The notes below the pieces were generated by a model. That model ran no database searches. It had not been told where the DNA came from and saw nothing but the letters and a program-made list of their open reading frames with translations. This document shows positions 17,930 to 26,021 of a stretch of DNA of 64,000 nucleotides, piece by piece. The stretch's first letter is position 1; the number at the start of each line of letters is the position of its first letter. The stretch spans positions 186,001 through 250,000 of the forward strand of contig NZ_JACCFG010000006.1 in assembly GCF_013416555.1 (NCBI RefSeq). Direction: 5' to 3'. This DNA comes from Sphingomonas sp. R-74633. Its GTDB lineage: Bacteria; Pseudomonadota; Alphaproteobacteria; Sphingomonadales; Sphingomonadaceae. The position numbers and the translations under genes were made by a program.

Positions 17930-20863
17930 ATGCCTGGGATCGTTTTTTCCGCTTTCGGACGTAATTCGCTGCGTCTTGCGCTGCTGGCATCCGTCTGTGC
18001 GGTCGCGCCGGCCTATGCGCAGACCGCGGAGCCCGCGCCCGATTCGGCACAGGCCGATCCCGCCCAGACGACGCCCGAGGAAGGCGCCATCATCGTCACT
18101 GGCGCGCGTGCCGAGCAGCGCAGCTCGATCGACGTGAAGCGCAACGCCGACGTGATCCTCGATGGCATCGTCAATGACGAGATCGGCGCGCTGCCCGACA
18201 ATAGCGTGGGCGATACGCTGGAGCGCATCACCGGCGTCTCGGCCGATCGCTTCAAGGGAAATGCCAACGAGCTTTCGGTGCGCGGCCTCGGACCGACGCT
18301 GAGCTTCTCCACCTTCAACGGCCGTGAAGTCTCGACCGCGGGTGCCGACCGCTCGGTGGCCTTCCAGCAATTCCCCTCGGAGCTGGTCAACGGCGTCATC
18401 GTCTACAAGACCCAGCGCGCCGACTTCCTCGAAGGCGGCATCGGCGGCGTGATCGAGCTCAAGTCGATGCGCCCGCTCGACTATGGCAAGTCGCGCCTCC
18501 AGGCGGAGATCCGCGGCACCTATCTGCCCAAGGACGACGCGATCATCGGCCGTGACGGTCTGGGCTACCGCGCCAATGTCAGCTTGGTGGAGCAGTTCCA
18601 CACCGGCATCGGCGAGTTCGGCATCGCCATCGGCTATCAGCGCCAGGACGTTGCCGCGCCGGAAGACTATTACAACGGCAACTCGGCCTTCGTGCCCTGC
18701 AACACCTCTGCGACCAACGGCACGCTGGCCACCGGCACCACCGCCGTCCTCAACGCTGCCGGCGCCAACTCCAACTGCGTCGTCGGCACCGCGCCGCGCA
18801 CCGGCATCGGCGAGACCATCGGCACCACTTATTACACCACCCAGTCGCGCAGCTTCCGTCAGCAGAACACCCGTGAGCTGCGCAACGCCGTGATCGGCGC
18901 GCTCCAGTGGCGCCCGGCGCCCAATCTCGACATCGCGATCGACGGCCAATGGTCGAAGCGTGAATCGACCGAGAACCGCAACATCCTGGCGATTGCCGAA
19001 GGCCTGCGCGGCGTGAAGCCGATCATCATCGGCGACGGGACCAACGGCTTCAGCGAAGGCGCGCTGGTCAAGTACAGCGGCAACTCGAACATCGAGAACC
19101 AGCTCGAGCTGCGCGAACGCGACGAGCGCTACAAGGGCGGCGGCGCCACCATCACCTGGCGGCCGGGCAATTTCACCCTCACCGCCGATGGCAGCTTCTC
19201 GGACTCGCACCGCACCGAGACGCAGAAGGCTACCCGCATGCGCTCCACCACGCGCGTCGGCTATGAGCTGGACTATTCGGAGAGCCCGATCGTCCCGCGC
19301 GTCACCTTCTTCAATTTCGACGTGAACGATCCGGCGGCCTTCGGCGCCAACGCCAACACCGCGGTCTACGCGCGCAACCGCTTTGTCACCGATCGCAAGG
19401 ACAATATCTGGGCGGGCCGCTTCGACGGCGAATATAAGTTCGAGGGCGACGGCTTCCTCACTTCGATCAAGGCGGGCGGCCGCTATTCCGAGCACCAGCG
19501 CCAGCTCGACAACAACCGCAACAACGATGTGAACACGATCCTGCCCTATGGCGGCATGACCGTGGCGCAGATCATCGGCAACGCGAACGCAAATTGCCGC
19601 CGCGGCTTCCCGACTACCGAATATTTCCCGACGACCAGCACCAACCTGACCAGCTGGGCGACCTTCGACAACCAGTGCCTCTACAAGGCATTCACCGGCT
19701 CGGATGCGCTGCCGCTGCCGGCCGAGAGCCGCGATCCCAGCGACCTCGACGTGACCGAGAAGATCACGGCCGCCTACGCGATGGCCAATTTCCGCGGCGA
19801 CCTGGGCGACACGGGGTTCAGCGGCAACATTGGTCTTCGCTATGTGAAGACCAACATCACCTCGCTTGGTTATCGCCTGCCCTACAAGGTGACGATCGAT
19901 ACCGCGTCGGACAATTACACCGTCGCCGCCGATCCCGCCGGTACGATCCAGACGGACACGCTGAAGGGCGAGTATCAATATTGGCTGCCCAGCCTCAACG
20001 TGTCGTTCAACCTGTCGGACAAGGTCAAGCTGCGCGCCGCGGGCTATCGCGCGCTGTCGCGCTCGCCGATCGAGAGCTTCGGTGCCGGCATCGCGCTCAA
20101 TCCGCAGGCCAGCGGCACGGGCTCGTCGAACATCATCTTCAACCCGACCAGTGGCAATCCGAACCTGAAGCCGATGCGCGCCTGGAATGCGGATCTCAGC
20201 CTGGAATTCTATCCGAGCCGCGACACGCTCTTTTCGGTGGCGGGCTATTACAAGTGGCTGCGCGGTGCGGTGATCTCGCGCTCGGCAGGCATTCCGACGA
20301 CGATCGCCGTCACCACCGTGGTCGATGGCGGCGCGCCCACCCAGGCGAACTACAACGTCAATGTCATCGCGCCGGCCAACGATCCCGACATGCGCCATCT
20401 CTACGGCGTCGAGTTCACCGGCAGCCACAATTTCTCCTGGCTGCCCGGCATCCTCAGCGGGTTCGGTGTCAACGGCTCGCTCAATATCGCCTGGGCGAAT
20501 TTCCAGTATCCCGATACCTCGACGCTGGCTGCCTATCTTGATCCGGAGAACCTGATCGGCCTGTCCAAATATGTCGCCAACGGCACGGTCTATTGGGAGA
20601 AGAAGGGGCTCTCGTTCCGCGCGATGTATCGCTACCGCTCGCACTACTACAAGCCGAACGGCGGCACGAACCGCGGCGTGCAGGATGCCGGCTACCTCAA
20701 CCTGTCTGCCCAGTATGACGTGACCAGGAACGTCCAGCTCAAGCTGCAGGCGCTCAACATCACCAACACCAAGGATGTGTTCTACAAGGGCGGCTATGAC
20801 TCGATCGCCGAAGTGAGCGAAAGCGGGCCGCAATATTATTTCGGCGTCCGGATCCGCTACTGA
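17930..20863 (+). CDS. TonB-dependent outer-membrane receptor (uronan uptake, inferred)
   Basis: A 977-residue receptor. GGGGAG lies about 6 bases before the ATG, and the signal peptide ends near APAYAQ. A TonB box-like EEGAIIVTGARAEQR is followed by the plug domain (GDTLERITGVSADRFKGNAN, LSVRGLGPTLSFSTFNGREV, DFLEGGIGGVIELKS). A long beta barrel ends with the aromatic C-terminus YYFGVRIRY. This is the large TonB receptor type sphingomonads use for oligosaccharides. Its substrate is inferred from the neighbours (lyase-like, mannonate dehydratase, GH105) to be uronate-containing oligosaccharides. It shares an operon with the lyase-like gene 17 bases downstream. Confidence 0.93.
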   Translation: MPGIVFSAFGRNSLRLALLASVCAVAPAYAQTAEPAPDSAQADPAQTTPEEGAIIVTGARAEQRSSIDVKRNADVILDGIVNDEIGALPDNSVGDTLERITGVSADRFKGNANELSVRGLGPTLSFSTFNGREVSTAGADRSVAFQQFPSELVNGVIVYKTQRADFLEGGIGGVIELKSMRPLDYGKSRLQAEIRGTYLPKDDAIIGRDGLGYRANVSLVEQFHTGIGEFGIAIGYQRQDVAAPEDYYNGNSAFVPCNTSATNGTLATGTTAVLNAAGANSNCVVGTAPRTGIGETIGTTYYTTQSRSFRQQNTRELRNAVIGALQWRPAPNLDIAIDGQWSKRESTENRNILAIAEGLRGVKPIIIGDGTNGFSEGALVKYSGNSNIENQLELRERDERYKGGGATITWRPGNFTLTADGSFSDSHRTETQKATRMRSTTRVGYELDYSESPIVPRVTFFNFDVNDPAAFGANANTAVYARNRFVTDRKDNIWAGRFDGEYKFEGDGFLTSIKAGGRYSEHQRQLDNNRNNDVNTILPYGGMTVAQIIGNANANCRRGFPTTEYFPTTSTNLTSWATFDNQCLYKAFTGSDALPLPAESRDPSDLDVTEKITAAYAMANFRGDLGDTGFSGNIGLRYVKTNITSLGYRLPYKVTIDTASDNYTVAADPAGTIQTDTLKGEYQYWLPSLNVSFNLSDKVKLRAAGYRALSRSPIESFGAGIALNPQASGTGSSNIIFNPTSGNPNLKPMRAWNADLSLEFYPSRDTLFSVAGYYKWLRGAVISRSAGIPTTIAVTTVVDGGAPTQANYNVNVIAPANDPDMRHLYGVEFTGSHNFSWLPGILSGFGVNGSLNIAWANFQYPDTSTLAAYLDPENLIGLSKYVANGTVYWEKKGLSFRAMYRYRSHYYKPNGGTNRGVQDAGYLNLSAQYDVTRNVQLKLQALNITNTKDVFYKGGYDSIAEVSESGPQYYFGVRIRY

Positions 20864-20880
20864 TCGAGAGGAAGCACCCG

Positions 20881-22161
20881 ATGCGCCGTCGTACCCTTAC
20901 CCTCTTCGTCCTGGCTGCGGCGCTTGCGCCGCAGGCTGCCTCCCATGCCGGGATCGCCTCCCCTGGCCACATTACCCAGCAGCCGGTCTGCTCGGGCGCG
21001 GAAGGCTATTCCGCGTCCTTCGGCGGACGCAGGACCTTTTTCTTGGCGCCGGACGCGATGCTGCGGCTCAAGGCCGCGATCCAGACTGATCCGGCGGCGA
21101 AAGCGGCCTATGACGCGCTGATCGCCCGCGCCGAAAGGGCGATGGCGCGCTCGCTCTACACGGTGGTCGACAAGAAGGCGGCGCCGCCCTCGCGCGATCC
21201 GCACGACTATCTCAGCCTCGCGCCCTATTGGTGGCCGGACCCGAGCAAGCCGGGCGGCGTGCCCTACATGCGCAAGGACGGCGAGATCAATCCGGACCGC
21301 AACACCGACAAGTTCGACGTGACCGATCTGGAGGGGATGAGCTCGGACGTCGAGAGGCTGAGCCTCGCCTATTTCTTCTCGGACAACCCGCGCTACGCCG
21401 GCCGCGCGGCGAGCCTGGTGCGCACCTGGTTCCTCACGCCTGCGACGCGGATGAACCCGAACATGAACTATGCCCAGGCCGTGCCCGGGCGCGAGGAGGG
21501 CCGCGCCGAGGGCGTGCTCGATACCTCGCGGCTCGAGCGCGTGGTCGAGGGCATCGGGCTGATCGGCCCCGCGGGCAAGCTCACCGCGGACGAACAGAAG
21601 GGCCTGGAGAAGTGGTTCTCCGACTATCTCGACTGGATGCAGGTCAGCAAGAACGGCAAGGCGGAGAATGCCGCAAAGAACAACCACGGCATGTGGTTCG
21701 ACGCACAGACCGCGCAATTCGCTCTGTTTGCCCGGCGGCCGGAGATGACGAAGGCCGTCGCGGAAGCGTTCGGCAAGAAGCGCATCTCGCCGCAGGTCAC
21801 CCCCGAGGGCAAGCTGCCGCTCGAGCTCGCCCGCACGCGCAGCCTGCACTATTCGATCTACGCGCTGTTCGCCGCTTTTGACGTGGCGGACATGGCCAAG
21901 TGCGTCGGCGTTGATGTGTGGAACTATGCCGATGGCGGCAAGAGCCTGAAGACCGCCACCGATTTCCTGAAGCCCTATTATCGCAAGGTCGAAACCTGGC
22001 CGCTGCCCGAGCTGCGCCAGCAGCCCGAAGAGCTCGACGAACTGCTGCGCCGCGCGCGGGGAGCGTGGGGGGACGGCTATCCGATGGCGCCCGAGACCGA
22101 GCTGAAGCGCTATTTCGGCACCGCACCGGGTCCGAGCGAGCCGAACAAGACGGCGAACTGA
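20881..22161 (+). CDS. Alginate_lyase-superfamily polysaccharide lyase, secreted (PL38-like)
   Basis: A 426-residue secreted protein with signal peptide RRRTLTLFVLAAALAPQAAS. The Alginate_lyase fold (PF05426) is indicated by PHDYLSLAPYWWPDPSKPGG and by the catalytic-type motif KNNHGMWFDAQTAQFALFA. Such (alpha/alpha) lyases cleave uronate polymers by beta-elimination. The NNHGxW form is closer to what I recall of PL38, which includes glucuronan lyases, than to PL5 alginate lyases. GGAAGC precedes the ATG at 20881, 17 bases after the receptor stop, so it is co-transcribed with it. Products would be unsaturated oligouronides, which GH105 can process. Substrate specificity is inference. Confidence 0.88.
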   Translation: MRRRTLTLFVLAAALAPQAASHAGIASPGHITQQPVCSGAEGYSASFGGRRTFFLAPDAMLRLKAAIQTDPAAKAAYDALIARAERAMARSLYTVVDKKAAPPSRDPHDYLSLAPYWWPDPSKPGGVPYMRKDGEINPDRNTDKFDVTDLEGMSSDVERLSLAYFFSDNPRYAGRAASLVRTWFLTPATRMNPNMNYAQAVPGREEGRAEGVLDTSRLERVVEGIGLIGPAGKLTADEQKGLEKWFSDYLDWMQVSKNGKAENAAKNNHGMWFDAQTAQFALFARRPEMTKAVAEAFGKKRISPQVTPEGKLPLELARTRSLHYSIYALFAAFDVADMAKCVGVDVWNYADGGKSLKTATDFLKPYYRKVETWPLPELRQQPEELDELLRRARGAWGDGYPMAPETELKRYFGTAPGPSEPNKTAN

Positions 22162-22167
22162 TATATT

Positions 22168-22194
22168 CCTCTCCCGGCGCGTCCCGGGGGAGGG
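22168..22194. terminator. Probable bidirectional hairpin terminator
   Basis: A GC-rich hairpin (CCTCTCCCGG ... CCGGGGGAGG) lies between two convergent genes, with a short AT run (ATATATTC) before it. It probably ends transcription of the receptor/lyase operon and of the minus-strand gene. It has no T-tract of the classical type. Confidence 0.45.
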
Positions 22195-22198
22195 TGCC

Positions 22199-22801
22199 TC
22201 AGAGTGGCTTTCCATCCTTGTCGAGCATCTCCATCCGATAGGAGCAGCCGTACAAGGTCTTGCCCGGATGCGTGGTGACATTGGAGATGCTGCGCGTCAC
22301 GGTCATGTGCGTGCCGAAGGCCTCGCCGTCACCGGCCTTCTCGGTCTCGTCCTTGACGACGCGCTCGCCCAGGAACTTGCGGAATTTGATCTCCGCCTCG
22401 GCGCGCCTCGCGCCTTCAGGGCCAAGGCTCTCGAGCAAAGGCGCCGGATCCATCGCATTCTTGATGTTCTCGCCGCGCGCGATCGTCTCGGGATCCGCTA
22501 CATCGAGGATCGCCAGGATCGCATCGGCGGTGAAGGCGATCCGCCGGGTGCGATAGGCGCCCGCGACCACGATATCGGCCGGCAGCATATATTCGCGCAT
22601 GAAGGGGTTCGCCGACGCGACTTCTTTCCAATGCCGCGCCCGGGCAATGCCTTCCGGCCCATCCACCGCCAGCGCGAACCCGGTATATTCGGGCACCGAG
22701 AGGCGACAGTCGATCGCATCGATTTCGCGGACCTGCGACGGGTCGCTGGCCTCCTGCGGGAGCGTAAGGGCGAGAGCGGAAAGCGCGAACAGGCTAAGCA
22801 T
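22199..22801 (-). CDS. Hypothetical secreted protein
   Basis: A 200-residue protein with a short signal (MLSLFALSALALTLPQEA). Features include the pair of cysteines at DCRLSVPEY and YGCSYRMEMLDKDGKPL, and an even charge distribution. It lies between the lyase-like gene and the DUF4861 gene and points away from the former. I do not recognise the family. It has no dyad upstream and may simply be a neighbour of the uronan locus. Confidence 0.7.
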   Translation of the reverse strand: MLSLFALSALALTLPQEASDPSQVREIDAIDCRLSVPEYTGFALAVDGPEGIARARHWKEVASANPFMREYMLPADIVVAGAYRTRRIAFTADAILAILDVADPETIARGENIKNAMDPAPLLESLGPEGARRAEAEIKFRKFLGERVVKDETEKAGDGEAFGTHMTVTRSISNVTTHPGKTLYGCSYRMEMLDKDGKPL

Positions 22802-22884
22802 TGCCGGTGCATAGCAGCCATCGGGCGGCTGGAATCTTATTTCTGGCTCCCCGGGGCCGAACCCCGGGGAGGAAGCTCACCCGA

Positions 22885-23826
22885 TCATTTCGCCGGGCAG
22901 GTCTTCTGCGCCGAGCTCACCACGAAAGGCTTGCTCGCCAGCTCCGCCGCGGTGTCGTCCAGCCATTTACGGAACTCACGCTCGGTCTTCGGCGCGCCTG
23001 GCTCCTGCACCCAGGCTGCACCAAAGGCGTAGCGGACATTCCGCGGATCGCAGAACTGGACATAGAGCGACTTGCCGTCATTCCCCGTCGCGACAGCCTC
23101 GTCCGCCGGATAGAATAGCGCGATACCCAGATCGTCATGCGCGAGGCTCTGCTGGCCCCAGGTTGCGAAATAGCGCCACTTACCGCGCTTCGGGCTCTCG
23201 ATCTTCGTCACGCCTTCATGCAGCACCAGCCCGGCGACCATCGCCGGGACATTGCCGCTGACGCGCGCCTCGACCTGGGTCAGCCGCGAGCCCGCGAAGA
23301 TCCGATAGGTGGTCGAGAGATCGGCCGGTCCGCCCTCGCCGGGGAAGCCGTTATTGGTCACCAGCACGGTCGCGGCACGATCGGTGTTGAACACGCGCGC
23401 GCTGATCTTCGCCTTGCCGAGCTGCGTCGCCACGCCGCCGCGCAGCACGCCGATCCCGCCCATGCCGAGCGACTGGTCGACCTGGAAGATGTCCTGCCCC
23501 CAGTCGGCCATTGAGTGGTAATCGTCCTTGCCCATGCCGATCGTCGGCAACACGTTTCCGGGCAGCTTCTTGCCGTAGATATCGGGCACGTTGCGCTCGT
23601 CGAGGTACAGGCGATAGGCGACCTTGTCGCTCTCCCAGCCCGGGCCCTCCATCGCGACTTCTCCGTCATGGATCTTGTGATCGGCGGGCACGTCGAAGCG
23701 GTCGACCAGCTTGTAGCTGCCATCGGCCTGACGGACGTTGAGCGTCGCGAGCGGGGCGGGCGGGGCGCTGTCCTGCCCAGCGGCGATCAGGAGCGGCGCG
23801 GCGAGGAGCCAGAGGGCGTGCTTCAT
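22885..23826 (-). CDS. DUF4861 family protein, secreted
   Basis: A 313-residue protein. The ATG at 23826 has AAGGAAGACT upstream and a signal peptide (KHALWLLAAPLLIAAGQDS); the frame extends further upstream inside the GH105 gene and is not used. The family pattern is clear: MEGPGWESDKVAYRLYLDER, DIYGKKLPGNVLPTIG, DDYHSMADWGQDI and AYRIFAGSRLTQVEARVSG-like strands. DUF4861 proteins often sit beside GH88/GH105 and lyase genes in polysaccharide loci, and their biochemical function is unassigned. This one follows the GH105 gene by 8 bases and so forms an operon with it. Confidence 0.8.
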   Translation of the reverse strand: MKHALWLLAAPLLIAAGQDSAPPAPLATLNVRQADGSYKLVDRFDVPADHKIHDGEVAMEGPGWESDKVAYRLYLDERNVPDIYGKKLPGNVLPTIGMGKDDYHSMADWGQDIFQVDQSLGMGGIGVLRGGVATQLGKAKISARVFNTDRAATVLVTNNGFPGEGGPADLSTTYRIFAGSRLTQVEARVSGNVPAMVAGLVLHEGVTKIESPKRGKWRYFATWGQQSLAHDDLGIALFYPADEAVATGNDGKSLYVQFCDPRNVRYAFGAAWVQEPGAPKTEREFRKWLDDTAAELASKPFVVSSAQKTCPAK

Positions 23827-23834
23827 AGTCTTCC

Positions 23835-25010
23835 TTACCTCGTCAGATCGTACATTGCGGCGCCGGCGAGCAGATAGGCCCCGGTACCATAGAATTGCGC
23901 GTCCTCGGCCTTCACCACATCGGGCCGGTCGCTCACCTGCTGTACCCAGCCCAACATGCCATTTGGCTGAACGGCACGCTCGAGCGCGGCCCAACCCCTT
24001 GTAACTGCGGGAAGATAGGTCTTGCGATCGAGAAGACCAGCCTTGATGCCCCAGGCCATGCCATGGACGTAAAAACCGGTGCCGCTCGATTCATCGGTCG
24101 AGCGGTTGGGATCGGCGAGCAGCGAGGGCGGCCAGTAGCCATTGCCGCGCTGGAGCGTCACCAGCTTCGCCGCCATCTCCTTGAACAGCCCGACATAATA
24201 GGCGCGCCGCGGATCGCTGGCGGGTATCTCTGGGATCATCCTGGCGAGGCCGGAGAAAACCCAGCCGTTGCCGCGGCTCCAGAACAGCTTTTCGCCGTGC
24301 TGCCCGCGCTGATCAAAGAAGCGGCTGTCGCGGAAATAGAGATGCTCGGACTTGTCGAACAGATAGTCGGTGGTCGCGCGATATTCCCGGTCGGCGAAGT
24401 TGGCGTAGCGGCCATCCTTCGTGTCCTTGCTCAATGCCCAGAGCGTCGGCGGCGCCATGAACAGCGCGTCGCACCAGCACCAGCGGGTGGTGCAGGTCGG
24501 GTCGCCCGCGCCGGGGTCGGGCGCGGTGAACAGCAGGTCGTTGGTCTTGGGAGCGGCGAGGATCTTATCGAAATTCGCGCGCATCGGGGCGAGTGCCTCG
24601 GCCCCGGCGCCCTTGCGCGCTGCCCAGATCCAGGCGGCGCCGATGATGTGATCATCGGCATGATAAAGCCTGTCGCCCAGCTTCCAGCCTTCCTCGCGGC
24701 CCTTGGCGAAGATCGCGTCGGTGAAGCGCGGGCTCTTCGAGCGGTCGGCGACATTGGTCAGCGCCACCCAGAAGGTCGCCTGCTGCCAGTCGCGGGCGCG
24801 CTTGGTGCTCGGGCGCGCGGCGGGCATGTAGCTGAGGTCGTCGAGATGGCTGAGCTGCCAGTCGGCAACGCGCTCCATCGATGCCATCACCTGGGCGCGG
24901 CTGGGCAGGGCAGGGGCGGCAGCGTCGGCCGGCGCCACCGGGTGGGCGAGGCCGCTTCCCGAGATGGCAAGCGCGATTCCAGCCAGCGCGGCGGCAAGCT
25001 TCAGTTTCAT
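23835..25010 (-). CDS. GH105/GH88-type unsaturated uronyl hydrolase, secreted
   Basis: A 391-residue (alpha/alpha)6-barrel hydrolase with signal peptide KLKLAAALAGIALAISGSGL. Family features are the first helices (VADWQLSHLDDLSYMP), DDHIIGAAWIWAARKG, the aromatic catalytic region RWCWCDALFMAPPTLWALS, FWSRGNGWVFSGLARMIPE, GTGFYVHGMAWGI, and the end DAQFYGTGAYLLAGAAMYD. GH105/GH88 enzymes hydrate the unsaturated uronyl residue left by polysaccharide lyases, releasing a 4-deoxy-keto-uronate. It fits downstream of the lyase-like protein at 20881-22161. It shares an operon with the DUF4861 gene and has a dyad upstream. Confidence 0.88.
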   Translation of the reverse strand: MKLKLAAALAGIALAISGSGLAHPVAPADAAAPALPSRAQVMASMERVADWQLSHLDDLSYMPAARPSTKRARDWQQATFWVALTNVADRSKSPRFTDAIFAKGREEGWKLGDRLYHADDHIIGAAWIWAARKGAGAEALAPMRANFDKILAAPKTNDLLFTAPDPGAGDPTCTTRWCWCDALFMAPPTLWALSKDTKDGRYANFADREYRATTDYLFDKSEHLYFRDSRFFDQRGQHGEKLFWSRGNGWVFSGLARMIPEIPASDPRRAYYVGLFKEMAAKLVTLQRGNGYWPPSLLADPNRSTDESSGTGFYVHGMAWGIKAGLLDRKTYLPAVTRGWAALERAVQPNGMLGWVQQVSDRPDVVKAEDAQFYGTGAYLLAGAAMYDLTR

Positions 25011-25085
25011 TCGGTCATCCCCGTCATGCTACCGCTGTCATCGCGGCTATGCCCGAACGATGTTGGCCCGATGTGTCCAAGTCAA

Positions 25086-25098
25086 GTGGTAAGGCCAA
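25086..25098 (-). promoter_or_regulatory. Candidate GntR operator upstream of GH105 operon
   Basis: On the minus strand this reads TTGGCCTTACCAC, the same dyad as at 17868-17880. It lies 76 bases before the GH105 ATG and would bring this operon under the same GntR regulator as manD, the unrecognised enzyme and the TonB receptor. Confidence 0.65.
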
Positions 25099-25216
25099 TT
25101 TGCGCGGGAGCGCCGGGACATAGTTGACGCTACGGCAACCGCGATTCCTTCGAAACCCACGGTTTTCCGGGGATTTTAGTCGCTTCGAAACCCGATTCGC
25201 CCTATGATGCTGGCTT

Positions 25217-25627
25217 ATGTCCAGCACCGCGCTCCCCTATGAGTTTCCGATCGACGTCGCTAAGGACGATATCGACTTCATGGGGCATGTGAACAACGCC
25301 TCGTATCTGAAGTGGGTACAGGAGGCGGTGATCGCCCATTGGCAGGCGCTCGCGCCGGTCGAGGCAGTGGCCGAGCATCTCTGGGTCGCGCTCAAGCACG
25401 AGATCATCTACCGCAAGCCGGCGTTCCTTGAGGACGATGTGGTTGCCACCGTGCTGCTCGAAAAGGTCCAGGGGGCGCGCGCTTTCTACGAGACCGTGAT
25501 CCGCCGCGGCGGCGAAGTGCTGGCCGAGGTCAAGTCGAGCTGGTGCTGCCTCGACGCCGAGACGCTCCGCCCGGCGCGGCTGGCGCGTGACGTGATCGAC
25601 AAGTTCTTCGTCAAGGCCGAGGACTGA
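25217..25627 (+). CDS. Acyl-CoA thioesterase, 4HBT hot-dog family
   Basis: A 136-residue hot-dog fold thioesterase. The 4HBT signature DIDFMGHVNNASYLKWVQEA includes the catalytic Asp region, followed by the central helix and the strand IIYRKPAFLEDDVVATVLLE. This is the YbgC/4-hydroxybenzoyl-CoA type; the natural acyl-CoA is unknown. It stands alone after the GH105 promoter region. Confidence 0.85.
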   Translation: MSSTALPYEFPIDVAKDDIDFMGHVNNASYLKWVQEAVIAHWQALAPVEAVAEHLWVALKHEIIYRKPAFLEDDVVATVLLEKVQGARAFYETVIRRGGEVLAEVKSSWCCLDAETLRPARLARDVIDKFFVKAED

Positions 25628-25667
25628 CGGCGAGAGTCCGTTAACCTCTGGCTGCGAAAGCGGCCGG

Positions 25668-26021
25668 ATGTATCGTGTATCCTTCCGTAAAGAGCTGAAT
25701 CTGCTCGATATCGAGTGGCTCGCGATGTTCGAGCCTGATCGGGTAGGCGACTATGCCCGCCGCTTGCGTGACCAGTTCGATGCCGAGGGTTTCGTGCCCG
25801 GCTATCTCCTGCGCATGGACATGCGCCGCAGCGGCGTACAGGCGCAGGAAGCGGTCCGCGCCTTCCGCCGCCACTTCGCCGGCTTCCCGCAGGCAAGCCG
25901 AATCGCCATCGTCACCGAAAGCGCGATTGCCCGGATGCAGATCCGCCGCGAGATGACCCAGCCCTACCTGCGCATCTTCGACCGGGCCGAGAGTGCCCTT
26001 GGCTGGCTCCGACGCGACTAG
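25668..26021 (+). CDS. Small hypothetical protein, possibly STAS/SEC14-like
   Basis: A 117-residue protein with an alternating pattern: strand YRVSFRKELNLLDIEWLAMF, helix RVGDYARRLRDQF, strand PGYLLRMDMRRSG, helix AVRAFRRHFAGFPQASRIAI, then the end SALGWLRRD. The order recalls STAS/SpoIIAA-like or SEC14-like small proteins, but no decisive motif is seen. Its stop overlaps the convergent TPR-methyltransferase gene by four bases. Confidence 0.6.
   Translation: MYRVSFRKELNLLDIEWLAMFEPDRVGDYARRLRDQFDAEGFVPGYLLRMDMRRSGVQAQEAVRAFRRHFAGFPQASRIAIVTESAIARMQIRREMTQPYLRIFDRAESALGWLRRD

Noticed and set aside
17801..20833. A 1010-residue open frame on the minus strand across the TonB receptor gene.
   Set aside because: It mirrors the plus-strand receptor, has a composition (Arg, Val, Ala-rich without domains) typical of antisense frames in high-GC DNA, and no ribosome site. 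The plus-strand protein has clear receptor domains.
22199..22801. Considered a member of the GntR uronan regulon.
   Set aside because: No dyad in its promoter region and it points away from the receptor operon; the protein is unrecognised and may be unrelated.
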